Shown here in pieces: positions 26,703 through 35,605 of a stretch of DNA of 64,000 bases (position 1 is its first letter; every line of letters starts with the position of its first letter). The notes beneath the pieces are model-generated. The model made no database searches. It saw nothing but the letters and a program-made list of their open reading frames with translations, and had not been told where the DNA came from. The position numbers and the translations under genes are program-made. Origin of the DNA: CAZADA01 sp964568975 (GTDB lineage: Bacteria > Pseudomonadota > Alphaproteobacteria > Caulobacterales > Maricaulaceae); contig CAZMSO010000012.1 of assembly GCA_964568975.1 (NCBI GenBank), positions 14,554 through 78,553 on the forward strand, written 5' to 3'.

Positions 26703-27638
26703 ATGACCCAAGTGCGGGCGGGCGTGATCGGAGCCGGCGTGTTCGGCGGCCACCACGCCTCGAAGTACGCCGGCCATGGCGATGTCGCGCTCATCGGCGT
26801 GCACGACCCCGATGAGGAGCGCGCGCGGGCGCTTGCCGGCCGCTTCGACGTCGCGGTGTATCATGATGTCGCCGCGCTGATCGACGCCGTGGACGTCCTC
26901 ACCATTGCGAGCCCGGCGCGCACCCACGGGCCGCTGGCGCGCCAAGCGCTGCTCGCGGGCAAGCATGTGTTGGTGGAAAAACCGGTGGCGGCGACCGTCG
27001 CGGATGCAGAAGCGGCGGTGGCGATCGCGGAACGCGAAGGCCTTGTGCTGCAAGTCGGCCACCAAGAGCGCTTTGTCTTTGCGGCCATGGGGCTGCTGGA
27101 TGTCAGCGAGCGGCCGCGGCGGGTGGTTGCGCGGCGGCTGGGGCCGTTCAGCCCGCGGGGCTCGGATGTCAGCGTCGCCCTCGACCTCATGACCCACGAC
27201 ATTGATCTGGTGCGGCTTTTAGCGGGACGCGTGGACGCCGCCGCGATCACCGCCCAAGCGACGGTCGCGCGCTCGCACACTCATGACCGTCTCGCGGCGG
27301 AGATCCGCTTCGTCAACGGCTTTCAGGCGGAGTTGGAGGCGAGCCGGTTGGCGGAGGCGCGCGATCGCGTGATGCGGGTGGAGTATGACAGCGGCGTGGT
27401 GGAGGTGGACTTCATCGCCAAGACCTTCGTGAACACCACCACGCACACGCTCAATCCCGATTTTCTCGATGACCCGAAGGCGCGCGACTCGCTGGGCGCG
27501 GGAGTGGCGGCGTTTGTGGCGGCGGTGTGCGACGGCGGTCCGCCTTTGGTGTCTGGCGCGGATGGTCTTGAGGCGGTGCGTTTGGCGTTGGCGGCGGACG
27601 ACGCCGCTGAGCGCGCGGCCGCCCCCGCTGGGAGTTGA
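26703..27638 (+). CDS. Gfo/Idh/MocA-family oxidoreductase (possible UDP-GlcNAc 3-dehydrogenase)
   Basis: 311 aa. The Rossmann motif GVIGAGVFGGHH stands at residues 7-18, followed by the family's VEKPVA strand and the LDLMTHDIDLVRLL helix in the C-terminal domain. The start ATG at 26703 follows AAGGCGAAG. The next gene is a DegT-type aminotransferase 60 bp on. This oxidise-then-transaminate pair is the logic of GnnA/GnnB, which make the 3-amino sugar for amide-linked lipid A, and of WbpB/WbpE-type O-antigen enzymes. The motif order and HH pair look most like GnnA to me, but that is from memory. Confidence 0.82.
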   Translation: MTQVRAGVIGAGVFGGHHASKYAGHGDVALIGVHDPDEERARALAGRFDVAVYHDVAALIDAVDVLTIASPARTHGPLARQALLAGKHVLVEKPVAATVADAEAAVAIAEREGLVLQVGHQERFVFAAMGLLDVSERPRRVVARRLGPFSPRGSDVSVALDLMTHDIDLVRLLAGRVDAAAITAQATVARSHTHDRLAAEIRFVNGFQAELEASRLAEARDRVMRVEYDSGVVEVDFIAKTFVNTTTHTLNPDFLDDPKARDSLGAGVAAFVAAVCDGGPPLVSGADGLEAVRLALAADDAAERAAAPAGS

Positions 27639-27698
27639 TGGACGCAGGCAAGTGCGCGCTGGGAGAACCCGCCGGCGCTGATGAACAGGAGAACATGC

Positions 27699-28901
27699 AT
27701 GGTTGATCTCGCCCCGGTTCCGGTCCACCCGCTGGCGACGACGCCGCCTGCGCCGATCCCGTTTTTGGATCTGAAGGCGCAGCAGGCGCGCATTCGCGAC
27801 CGGGTGGAGGCGCGGTGGTCGGAGATCTTAGACCATGGGCGCTTCATCCAAGGCCCTGAAGTTGAAGAGCTTGAGCGCGCCCTGTGCGCCGCCACGGGCG
27901 CAGCCGATGTGGTCGCGGTGGGCTCGGGCACGGACGCGCTCATTATGGGGCTGATGGCGCTGGGGGTCGGGGTGTCGGCGCGCGACCCGATCAGCCGCAC
28001 GCGCGAGGCCACGGAAGATGCGGTTTTTATTCCCGCCTTCACCTACAACGCCACCGCCAACGCGGTGTTGCTCGCGGGCGCGACGCCGGTCTTTGTCGAT
28101 GTCGATCCCGACACCTTCAACATGGACCCCACGGATTTGGCGCGGCGGATCGCGGCGGTGCGCGCGGAGGGCCGGCTGACGCCGAAGGCTGTGATTCCCG
28201 TGGACCTTTATGGCCTGCCAGCGGATATCCCCGCGATTGAAGCCGCCGCCGACGGCCTCGCCATCCTCATTGACGGGGCGCAAAGTTTTGGCGGCCGCCT
28301 CGACGGCAAAGCCGTCGGGGGCCTCGGCCCGATGACCACGACGAGCTTTTATCCGGCCAAAGCGCTCGGCACCTATGGCGATGGCGGCGCGCTGTTTGTT
28401 AACGACGCCAATGTGGCGGCCGTGCTGCGCTCCATCCGCTGGCACGGCACCTGCGCGTGCAAGCAGGAATCCATTCGCGTGGGCTTTAATGGCCGGCTTG
28501 ACTCCCTCAACTGCGCGGTTGTGACGGAAAAGCTGGGCGTTTTCGATGATGAGCTTGCGCGCCGCAAAGAGATCGCGGCCATTTATGAAGCGCGCCTTGA
28601 GGGCGTGGTCGACCTCCACCGCCCCCGGTCGGGCCAGGAGAGCGGCTATGGCCTCTTCACCATCGCGGTGCGCCATCGTGACCGCGTGGCGGCGGCGTTG
28701 AAGGCCGACGGCGTGCCGACGGCGGTGTATTATCGCCAGCCGCTGCACCACATGGGCGCGTTTGCGGCCTATGCGCCGGAGGACGGGCTGCCGGCCGCGG
28801 AGCTGTTGGCGAGCCGGGTGTTGTCTTTGCCGATGCACCCGTATCTGAGCGACGCCCAAGCGCACTATATCTGCGATCGCATCGCCGCGGCCGCGGGCTG
28901 A
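27699..28901 (+). CDS. DegT/DnrJ/EryC1/StrS-family sugar aminotransferase
   Basis: 400 aa. The start at 27699 is chosen because the AGGAG at 27687-27691 lies ahead of it and inside the longer frame from 27681. PLP-binding Lys221 is in SFYPAKALGTYGDGG. The family hallmark FLDLKAQQARI begins near residue 25, and VDLYGLPAD and IDGAQSFGG (PLP contact) are present. It transfers an amino group, usually from glutamate, to a keto-sugar nucleotide. As partner of the preceding dehydrogenase it probably makes a UDP-3-amino sugar for LPS or lipid A. Confidence 0.9.
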   Translation: MVDLAPVPVHPLATTPPAPIPFLDLKAQQARIRDRVEARWSEILDHGRFIQGPEVEELERALCAATGAADVVAVGSGTDALIMGLMALGVGVSARDPISRTREATEDAVFIPAFTYNATANAVLLAGATPVFVDVDPDTFNMDPTDLARRIAAVRAEGRLTPKAVIPVDLYGLPADIPAIEAAADGLAILIDGAQSFGGRLDGKAVGGLGPMTTTSFYPAKALGTYGDGGALFVNDANVAAVLRSIRWHGTCACKQESIRVGFNGRLDSLNCAVVTEKLGVFDDELARRKEIAAIYEARLEGVVDLHRPRSGQESGYGLFTIAVRHRDRVAAALKADGVPTAVYYRQPLHHMGAFAAYAPEDGLPAAELLASRVLSLPMHPYLSDAQAHYICDRIAAAAG

Positions 28902-28995
28902 CGCGTGCGCTGGACGCGCCGCCGGCGTGGGGCGGCCTCAGGCGTGGGCGGAGCGTGGGCTTGGCCCTCGGCGGCGCTGCGGCTAGCTAAGGTCT

Positions 28996-30687
28996 ATGAC
29001 CACGCCGATCACTGACACGCTGCGTATTGCGACGGCCCAGCTCAACCCGACGGTGGGCGACATCGCCGGCAATGTGGCGAAGATCCGCGCCGCGCGGGCC
29101 GACGCCGCAGAGCAGGGCGCCGACCTGGTCGTCACGCCGGAGCTGTCGGTCGTCGGCTACCCGCCGGAGGATTTGGTGCTCAAGCCGGCCTTCGTGGCTG
29201 ACGCCATGGCCGCGGCTGAGGCCCTCGCGCGCGACACGGCCGACGGCGGCCCGGCGCTGATTGTCGGGTGTCCTTGGCGGCCTGAGGGCGGCGGCGATCC
29301 TAAGCCGTTCAACGCGGCGCTCGTGCTGGATGGGGGCCGCGTCCAGGCGGTGCGGTGCAAGCGCGCCTTGCCCAATTACGGCGTGTTCGATGAACAGCGG
29401 GTGTTTCGCTCTGGTCCGCCGGCGGAGGTGGCGGCGCTGCGTGGGCTGAGCCTCGGATTGCCCGTGTGCGAGGACATTTGGTTTTCGGACGTGCCCGCCG
29501 AATTGATCGCGGCGGGGGCGGACCTTCTCATCTGCATCAACGGCTCGCCCTGGCGGCGCACAATCGGGTCTGAGCGCGACGCGGCGTTCACGGCGTGGTT
29601 CGGCGCGGGCGATGTGCCGCTTATCTTCGTCAATCAAGTCGGCGGTCAGGATGAGCTGGTGTTCGACGGCGCATCGTTTTCTTGGGATCGGACGGGGTGC
29701 GTCCAGCAGCTGGCGACGTTCGCAACTGGGCTGGACGTGGCGACGTGGCGGCGATCCGCCGACGGCGCATGGGCCTGCGCTGAGGCGGCACGGGCTGATG
29801 TCGCGGATACTGATGAGACGGTCTACCGGGCGGCGGTCATCGCGGTGCGCGACTATGTCGAGAAGAACGGCTTTCCGGGCGTCGTCCTTGGGCTTTCCGG
29901 CGGGATTGATTCCGCGCTCACGGCCGCCATCGCCGTCGACGCGCTCGGGCCGGAGCGGGTGTGGTGCGTGATGCTGCCCTCACGCTACACCAGCCAAGAG
30001 AGCCTTGAGGACGCCGCCGCGTGCGCGACGCTCTTGGGCGCGACGCTCGACACCATCACGATTGAAGCAGCGGTCGGCGCGTTCGGCGCGATGCTTGATG
30101 GTCATTTGCAGACGCCTGGCGGCGCGGTGGCTCAGGAGAACCTCCAGTCGCGGATCCGCGGGACGGCGCTGATGGCGCTCTCCAACGCTCACGGCCACAT
30201 GCTCGTGACGACCGGCAACAAGTCGGAGATGGCGGTGGGTTACGCCACGCTTTATGGCGACATGAATGGCGGCTATAACGCCTTGAAAGATCTCTATAAA
30301 ACAGAGGTGTTCGCGCTCGCGCGCTGGCGCAACGCCCACCGCCCCGGGGGCCTGCGCGGCCCTGACGGCCTCGTCATCCCCCAGCGCATCATCGACAAGC
30401 CGCCGACGGCGGAGCTGCGCGCTGACCAGAAGGACGAAGACAGCCTGCCGCCCTATGAGGTTCTTGACGACATTCTGCGCGGGCTCGTCGACCGGGAGGA
30501 GGAGGTCGAGACCGTCATCGCGCGCGGTCACGACCCAGAAACCGTCGCGCGGGTGCAAAACCTGCTCTACCGGGCGGAGTACAAGCGCCGCCAAGCCCCG
30601 CCGGGCGCGAAGATCGGGGGGAAGAATTTCGGCCGCGACCGCCGCTATCCCCTCACCAACGCCTATCGCGATCACGTGGACACCTAA
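28996..30687 (+). CDS. nadE: Glutamine-dependent NAD+ synthetase
   Basis: 563 aa with two domains. The N-terminal nitrilase-type glutaminase has the triad Glu49 (VVTPELS), Lys122 (RCKRALPN) and Cys158 (PVCEDIW). The C-terminal synthetase has the ATP loop GLSGGIDSALT around Ser301 and TTGNKSEMAVGYATLYGD. It makes NAD from deamido-NAD. The start ATG at 28996 follows TAAGG. It is downstream of, but probably separate from, the sugar genes (94-bp gap). Confidence 0.96.
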   Translation: MTTPITDTLRIATAQLNPTVGDIAGNVAKIRAARADAAEQGADLVVTPELSVVGYPPEDLVLKPAFVADAMAAAEALARDTADGGPALIVGCPWRPEGGGDPKPFNAALVLDGGRVQAVRCKRALPNYGVFDEQRVFRSGPPAEVAALRGLSLGLPVCEDIWFSDVPAELIAAGADLLICINGSPWRRTIGSERDAAFTAWFGAGDVPLIFVNQVGGQDELVFDGASFSWDRTGCVQQLATFATGLDVATWRRSADGAWACAEAARADVADTDETVYRAAVIAVRDYVEKNGFPGVVLGLSGGIDSALTAAIAVDALGPERVWCVMLPSRYTSQESLEDAAACATLLGATLDTITIEAAVGAFGAMLDGHLQTPGGAVAQENLQSRIRGTALMALSNAHGHMLVTTGNKSEMAVGYATLYGDMNGGYNALKDLYKTEVFALARWRNAHRPGGLRGPDGLVIPQRIIDKPPTAELRADQKDEDSLPPYEVLDDILRGLVDREEEVETVIARGHDPETVARVQNLLYRAEYKRRQAPPGAKIGGKNFGRDRRYPLTNAYRDHVDT

Positions 30688-30800
30688 GGGCGCACGCCGC
30701 AGCGGATTAAAACGCCGCAGCGCAAAAAGCCGTCGGTCGCTTGTCACGGTTTCGCCAGAGTGTAGCGCTATCTCCGCGCGTGTAGGTCGGGGGATGCACA

Positions 30801-31163
30801 ATGAAATCATTCTTAATTGCAAGTTTTGCGGCGGTGGCGTTGGGATGCGGCGCGGTTGCGCAAGAACAGGCTGCGTTGTCTTTTGATCGCGCGATGCTGG
30901 CGACGGAGGCCGGGGCGGCTGACGTCATGCATGACGTCCACGACGTTGTGCACACAGTCTGCGCGGCGGAGCATTACCCGGGCGTGTTTATGCGCGCGAT
31001 GCGCTCATGCATGCGCGACACCATGGCGCGCACGGTCGCGGCGATTAACGCCCCGACCTTGACCACGCTTTACATGGCCGAGCTGACGCCGCGTCAGCAG
31101 AGGCGGTTTGCGCGCCGGATGCGTCGCTGGGCGCGCGCTGAGGGCGCGGCCCGGCGGGCTTAA
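30801..31163 (+). CDS. Small exported protein, UrcA-like
   Basis: 120 aa. A clear signal peptide (MKSFLIASFAAVALGCGAVAQ) precedes a short mature domain. It has two cysteines in the pattern VC-x14-16-C (HTVCAAEHYP...RSCMRDTM) followed by AAINAPTLTTLY, resembling UrcA proteins of Caulobacterales and Sphingomonadales. The C terminus is very Arg-rich. The function of UrcA proteins is not known. The family call is tentative; the gene itself is supported by the signal peptide. Confidence 0.65.
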   Translation: MKSFLIASFAAVALGCGAVAQEQAALSFDRAMLATEAGAADVMHDVHDVVHTVCAAEHYPGVFMRAMRSCMRDTMARTVAAINAPTLTTLYMAELTPRQQRRFARRMRRWARAEGAARRA

Positions 31164-31287
31164 GCTGCGGTTCCCTCCTAAACTGCAATGCTGCGCCATG
31201 GGCACGGAGCGTGCGCGCGGGAGGGGGCCGGCGTTGGGCGCGGCCTTATCCGGTGTCGGTCTCGCCGCCCCGCGGGCTGCGCGCGGC

Positions 31288-31623
31288 TTAGCTGTCGGCG
31301 TGTCCCGCAGCGGTCGTGGAGACCACGCCATGGCGGCGCAGATCCTTGACCTCAGCGATGAGGGCGCGCAGTCGCGCCGGAATTGCCGAGGCCGGGTCCA
31401 TCTCCTCGGAGACCAGACACCGCGCGCGGCGTAAAGAGCGGCCGAACATCACGCCTGCCACGCCAGCGCTGAGGGCGACTGCGCTGATCAGGCCCGCGGC
31501 CGCGTCGCCTCCGCCGACAAGCGCAGCCGCGATCCCCGCAATCACGGTCGCGCCGATCAGCCCAGCGCCGTAGAGCCGAAGCGCGAAAAACCCAGCCGCC
31601 GCCAGGGCCGCGGCCACCCACAT
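31288..31623 (-). CDS. Hypothetical membrane protein
   Basis: 111 aa from the ATG at 31623, which overlaps the stop of the upstream small ORF (TGATG). Residues about 2-60 form two to three hydrophobic segments (VAAALAAAGFFALRLYGAGLIGA, then IAAALVGG and LISAVALSAGVAGVMFG), followed by a charged cytoplasmic tail (RLRALIAEVKDLRR). No family is recognised. The coupling to the upstream frame supports a real two-gene unit. Confidence 0.5.
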   Translation of the reverse strand: MWVAAALAAAGFFALRLYGAGLIGATVIAGIAAALVGGGDAAAGLISAVALSAGVAGVMFGRSLRRARCLVSEEMDPASAIPARLRALIAEVKDLRRHGVVSTTAAGHADS

Positions 31624-31877
31624 CAGGCCCCATGGATGGCGAGCATGCGCGTCAGCCGCCGGTGAAACGCTGCATCCTGCGCGGCCGCGTGCGCGTGGGC
31701 GCGAAGAGTTCCCGCTTCCAGCATCGCCCGTTCTCCATCGAATGGCTCAGCGGTGTCCGCCGCAACGGTCTGATAGGGAGGTGCGGGCGCGTGCGCCAGA
31801 AGCGTGGTCGCAACACCGCGACGCGTCGCGATCGGGGTTGACGCCCCGTCCAGCAAGGCGTCCAGCAAGGCGTCCAA
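31623..31877 (-). CDS. Small hypothetical ORF upstream of the membrane protein
   Basis: Up to 84 aa if the TTG at 31877 is used; an internal ATG at 31725 would give 33 aa. The 5' end is a short tandem repeat (CGTCCAGCAAGG, three imperfect copies, encoding DALLDALLDG). Its stop overlaps the start of the next minus gene. A start at 31877 would leave only 22 bp to the divergent gene at 31900. No family is recognised, and it may be a leader rather than a protein. Confidence 0.3.
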   Translation of the reverse strand: MDALLDALLDGASTPIATRRGVATTLLAHAPAPPYQTVAADTAEPFDGERAMLEAGTLRAHAHAAAQDAAFHRRLTRMLAIHGA

Positions 31878-31899
31878 CGCGCCGCGATAGGAGATCAGT

Positions 31900-32373
31900 A
31901 TGAGCGCCTACGCCATCGAGACACTCGACGCCCGGCCTTATCTTTATGTCGCGGGGGAGGCGCCCCTCGAGCCTGAAGCCATGAGCGCCGTCATTGGCGC
32001 GGGCTTTGCGCGGGTCGCGGCCGCGCTTCAGGAGGCTGGAGCCGCGCCGGCCAGCCGGCCCATGGTGCTTTACACCGCGATGGATCGCGCGCGCGTGGTG
32101 TTTCGCGTGGGCTTTTTCGTCGATGAGGCGGGAGCGGCCGCAGCGGGCGGGGACGTCCAGCGTGACCGCACGCCCGGCGGGGCGACGGTGCGCGTCACCC
32201 ATACCGGGCCCTATGACCAGCTGGCGAACAGCTATGAGGCCGTGATGGCGGCTTTGGCCCGCGACGGCCTTACGGCGCGCATGCCGACGTGGGAGGTTTA
32301 CATCGACGATCCCGGCTGCACGCCGCCGGAGGCGTTGCGCACTGACATTCACATACCGCTTGCGTCCTCATGA
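31900..32373 (+). CDS. GyrI-like small-molecule-binding domain protein
   Basis: 157 aa, the length of a free-standing GyrI-like (AraC effector-binding) domain, with no DNA-binding part. IETLDARPYLYVAGEAPL at the N terminus, VTHTGPYDQLANSYEAVMAAL in the middle and WEVYIDDPGCTPPEALRTDIHIPL at the C terminus are the usual pattern. Such proteins bind amphipathic drugs or hydrolyse small cyclic compounds; the ligand is unknown. GGAG stands 6 nt before the ATG. Confidence 0.8.
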   Translation: MSAYAIETLDARPYLYVAGEAPLEPEAMSAVIGAGFARVAAALQEAGAAPASRPMVLYTAMDRARVVFRVGFFVDEAGAAAAGGDVQRDRTPGGATVRVTHTGPYDQLANSYEAVMAALARDGLTARMPTWEVYIDDPGCTPPEALRTDIHIPLASS

Positions 32374-32485
32374 TTGGGGCGCGTGTCGACGGCGGTCGTC
32401 GATCCCCTTTCGCGGCGGCGCGGCGTGTGGCATCAGGCGGGCTTTCTTCCATCGCGCGCTGCGCGAGAGCAGGCGAAGACCGCCC

Positions 32486-33835
32486 ATGACCCGTGTTCGT
32501 TTCGCGCCTTCCCCGACGGGCCGGCTGCATGTGGGCAATTTGCGCACGGCGCTGATGAATCAGCTGTTTGCGCTGAAAACCGACGGCCAGTTCGTTTTGC
32601 GCATCGACGACACGGATGTGGAGCGGTCCAAGGCTGAGTACGAAGAGGCGATTGAGACGGACCTCGCTTGGCTCGGCTTTCGCATCGACGTCACGCACAA
32701 ACAATCGGATCGGTTTGCGCTCTACGACGCCGCGGCGGCGGCGCTGAAGGAGGCGGGGCGGCTTTATCCTTGTTATGAAACGGGCGAGGAGCTGGAGCGC
32801 AAGCGCAAGCTGCAACGGGCCCAAGGCTTGCCGCCGGTGTATGACCGCGCGGCGCTCTCGCTCGCGGCCGCCGACATCGCCGGCCTTGAGGCCGAGGGGC
32901 GCAAACCGCATTGGCGCTTTAAGCTCAGCCATGCGCGCGTGACGTGGCGCGACCTGGTGCGCGGCGACAGCGCGGTGGAGACGAGCGCGCTGTCTGACCC
33001 GATCCTCGTGCGCGACGATGGATCGTATCTCTACACCTTGCCGAGCTGCGTGGACGATCTCGAAATGGGCGTCACCCATGTGGTCCGCGGCGAGGATCAT
33101 GTGACGAACTCTGGCGCACAGATTGAGATCTTCGAGGCGCTGCGCGAGACAGGATTGGCGGGGGCGACGCCGGCGTTCGCCCACACGCCGCTGTTGGTGG
33201 GCGCAGACGGCGAAAAGCTTTCAAAGCGGCTGGGCTCCTTAGCGATTGGCGATTTCCGCGATCAGGGGCTCGAGCCGATGGCGTTGTCGTCGCTGTTGGC
33301 GAAGATCGGGACGTCCGACGCCGTCGAGGCGCGCTCAGATCTCGCAACACTGGCGGCGGAGTTTGATTTTGCGAAGATCGGCCGCGCCCCCGCCCGCTTT
33401 GACGAGGCCGAGCTGAAGCGTCTCAACGCCCAGTTTCTCCACGCCATGTCCTTTGCGGAGGCCGCCCCGCGGCTTGAGGCGCTGGGCGTTCGCGGGGATG
33501 CGGCGTTTTGGGAGGCTGTGCGCGCCAATCTCGCGGTGTTCGCGGACGCTGCGCCCTGGTGGCGGGTGGTGGCGGGGCCCATCGAGCCTGTGATTGACGA
33601 CGCGGAGTTCGCCGCGACGGCCGCAACGCTCTTGCCCGCCGGCCCCTATGACGATGCGAGCTGGGGGGCGTTTACACAGCGGGTGAAGGCGGAGACCGGC
33701 GCGAAGGGCAAACAGCTCTTTATGCCGTTGCGCTTAGCCCTGACGGGCCAGCCGCGCGGCCCGGAGATGGACCGGTTGTTCGCCCTCATCGGCCCGGACA
33801 AAGCCGAGAAGCGGCTACGGGGCGAGCCCGCTTAG
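32486..33835 (+). CDS. gltX: Glutamyl-tRNA synthetase
   Basis: 449 aa. Class I signature HVGN at 15-18 (HIGH form) in FAPSPTGRLHVGNLRTAL and KLSKR at 244-248 (KMSKS form). It charges tRNA-Glu, and possibly tRNA-Gln if the genome relies on the amidotransferase route. The start at 32486 fits the family; the longer frame from 32360 does not. Alphaproteobacteria often have two gltX copies, and whether this is GltX1 or GltX2 cannot be decided here. The stop overlaps the convergent next gene by 4 nt. Confidence 0.93.
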   Translation: MTRVRFAPSPTGRLHVGNLRTALMNQLFALKTDGQFVLRIDDTDVERSKAEYEEAIETDLAWLGFRIDVTHKQSDRFALYDAAAAALKEAGRLYPCYETGEELERKRKLQRAQGLPPVYDRAALSLAAADIAGLEAEGRKPHWRFKLSHARVTWRDLVRGDSAVETSALSDPILVRDDGSYLYTLPSCVDDLEMGVTHVVRGEDHVTNSGAQIEIFEALRETGLAGATPAFAHTPLLVGADGEKLSKRLGSLAIGDFRDQGLEPMALSSLLAKIGTSDAVEARSDLATLAAEFDFAKIGRAPARFDEAELKRLNAQFLHAMSFAEAAPRLEALGVRGDAAFWEAVRANLAVFADAAPWWRVVAGPIEPVIDDAEFAATAATLLPAGPYDDASWGAFTQRVKAETGAKGKQLFMPLRLALTGQPRGPEMDRLFALIGPDKAEKRLRGEPA

Positions 33836-34797
33836 CCTGGCGGCGCGGCTTCCGGGGCGCCGATCGCGGCGGGCGGCGGCGCGACAATCGGCGCAGCGGC
33901 CGGAGGCTCCGGCATCGGCGCGACTAAGTGGGCGGAGGCGCAGCCGGAATCGTCTACGCCAGCCTCCTCGCGCCCGCCGCGCGCTGATGCGGCCGTAATC
34001 GCAACCGCGGCGTCCGGCTGCGACAACGCGAACAGCGCGCGCGTGCGCAGATCCAAATAGCTCGGCCGCGCTCCGTCATAGACGCCCAAATCAGCTTCGC
34101 CGCGGCAATTGTAGCTGTTGACGTGCCACGCGCGCGCGTCCGGGTCGCCGGTGCGTTGGCGCACCACCATCGTGCGTGCAGCGTACGAGCCGAGGCTGAC
34201 GGTGTGCGGCCAGGCCGGCCCGTCCGGCACCAGCACGAACACGACATCTTGGCGCAGCTCGGGGTCGAAGGCGCTGAATTCCAACGCCAGAATCGGTCCG
34301 TTGGGGCTTTTGATGGTTTCTTTGAACGCCGCGACGCCTGCGTCGGCCGTCCATCGCAGCCAGCGCGCAATGAACACGTCGCGCTCGCGGATGAAGGCCT
34401 CTGCGTCCCCGAGCGCGGCGTAGGCGCTCATCAACGCCCAGCTCATGGGCGGCACGAATGCGCCGGGATCTGCATCACGCAGCGTTGTGAGATAGCCCGC
34501 CGCGGCCGCCGGATCGCCTAAGGCCGCGCTCGTCACTCCCGCCAGAAAGAACGCTTGAAAGGTGCGTGGGCCGGGACCGCACGCCGCCGCGACCCGCGCG
34601 CTGGCGGCGCGCGCGTCTTCCAGCGCGCCGCGCTCCACGGCGGCGTTGGCGCGGCGGTCTTGCACGGCGATGAACGCGTCAGTGCAGACATCTTGGGCTC
34701 GCGCCGAAAACCCGCCCGCCGTCGTGGCCGCAAGGGCCGCGGCAAGCGCGACACCCACGGCGTCGGCGGCGCAGGGGCGCGGAGTGTGTGTCGCCAT
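33832..34797 (-). CDS. Hypothetical exported protein with helical repeats
   Basis: 321 aa. AGGAG precedes the ATG at 34797. A signal peptide covers about residues 1-34 (VGVALAAALAATTAGGFSARAQ). The mature N-terminal half has Ala-rich helices with TPR-like character (ALEDARAASARVAAACG, then AAAAGYLTTLRDADPGAF). The C-terminal half has strands (VVFVLVPDGPAWPHTVSLG) and a Pro/Ala tail. Cysteine pairs suggest a disulfide in the periplasm. No family is recognised. Confidence 0.6.
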   Translation of the reverse strand: MATHTPRPCAADAVGVALAAALAATTAGGFSARAQDVCTDAFIAVQDRRANAAVERGALEDARAASARVAAACGPGPRTFQAFFLAGVTSAALGDPAAAAGYLTTLRDADPGAFVPPMSWALMSAYAALGDAEAFIRERDVFIARWLRWTADAGVAAFKETIKSPNGPILALEFSAFDPELRQDVVFVLVPDGPAWPHTVSLGSYAARTMVVRQRTGDPDARAWHVNSYNCRGEADLGVYDGARPSYLDLRTRALFALSQPDAAVAITAASARGGREEAGVDDSGCASAHLVAPMPEPPAAAPIVAPPPAAIGAPEAAPPG

Positions 34798-34845
34798 CGT
34801 CTCCTCGCGCTCAGCCGCGGCGCGGCGGCGCTCCTTATCGGGCCT

Positions 34846-34910
34846 GGGCCGCTGGGCCGCTGGGCCGGGGTCGGCCCGGTCCTGCCCAAGCCGGCCCAGT
34901 CCTGCCCAGG
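34846..34910. repeat. Short GC-rich tandem repeats
   Basis: Three units of GCTGGGCC-like sequence (34846-34867) are followed by two 19-20-bp imperfect copies of CCGGCCCAGTCCTGCCCA (about 34871-34910). They lie between two minus-strand genes and could form strong secondary structure. No function is assigned. Confidence 0.6.
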
Positions 34911-34915
34911 CCCGC

Positions 34916-35500
34916 TCAGGCCGGCTCGAGCCGGGCCGCGCACGCCGCCCGGCACGCCGCCACGGCGTCGTCGGGTCTCTGAGCCCGTTGAGCGAGGCCC
35001 ATCAGCCGCGCCGGTGCGAACTCTTCGCTGATCATATGGGCGATCAAGGCGAAAAACGGATCCCAATAGCCGTCATCGTCTAAAAACACGATCGGCTTGT
35101 CTCGCCCCAAAAGGCCAAGGCGCGCAAGCGACAGCATCTCCACCGCCTCCTCCAGCGTGCCGAGGCCGCCGGGCAACACCACAAAGGCGTCCGCCAGCTG
35201 GGCCATGGCCGCTTTGCGGTCCGCAAGCGCGGCCACTTCAATGAGCTCAATGGCGGGATCCACGGTTTCGCGGCCGATCAAACAGGTGGGATAAACCCCG
35301 ATCACAGCGCCGCCGCCGTCGCGGGCGCCGTCCGCGGCCGCGGCCATCAGCCCGCCCGCGCCGCCGCCATAAACAAGGCGCGCGCCGGCGGCTGCGATCT
35401 GGGCGCCCAAACGCCGCGCCAGAGCGCTGCGTCCGGGGTCGCGTCCGGGGCCGGCGCCGGCGAAGACGGCGAGTGTGGGCGGAACGTCCAAATCACGCAT
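34916..35500 (-). CDS. LOG family protein (TIGR00730, cytokinin riboside phosphoribohydrolase-like)
   Basis: 194 aa. The family signature PGGLGTLEEA is present, with the preceding AFVVLPGG, and the N-terminal nucleotide loop AVFAGAGPG. LOG enzymes cleave ribose phosphate from nucleotide 5'-monophosphates. The start is the ATG at 35500. The frame stays open to 36094, but that part is only the reverse complement of the LysM gene. Confidence 0.9.
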   Translation of the reverse strand: MRDLDVPPTLAVFAGAGPGRDPGRSALARRLGAQIAAAGARLVYGGGAGGLMAAAADGARDGGGAVIGVYPTCLIGRETVDPAIELIEVAALADRKAAMAQLADAFVVLPGGLGTLEEAVEMLSLARLGLLGRDKPIVFLDDDGYWDPFFALIAHMISEEFAPARLMGLAQRAQRPDDAVAACRAACAARLEPA

Positions 35501-35605
35501 AAGAGTCTCACATGGTCGGCGGTTGTTGCCAGGGATTCGCGCCGCCTTTAGATTACCGGAAGGCGGGCTGGTCGGCGACCCGTCCTCAAGGGAGTCCGCA
35601 ACGCC

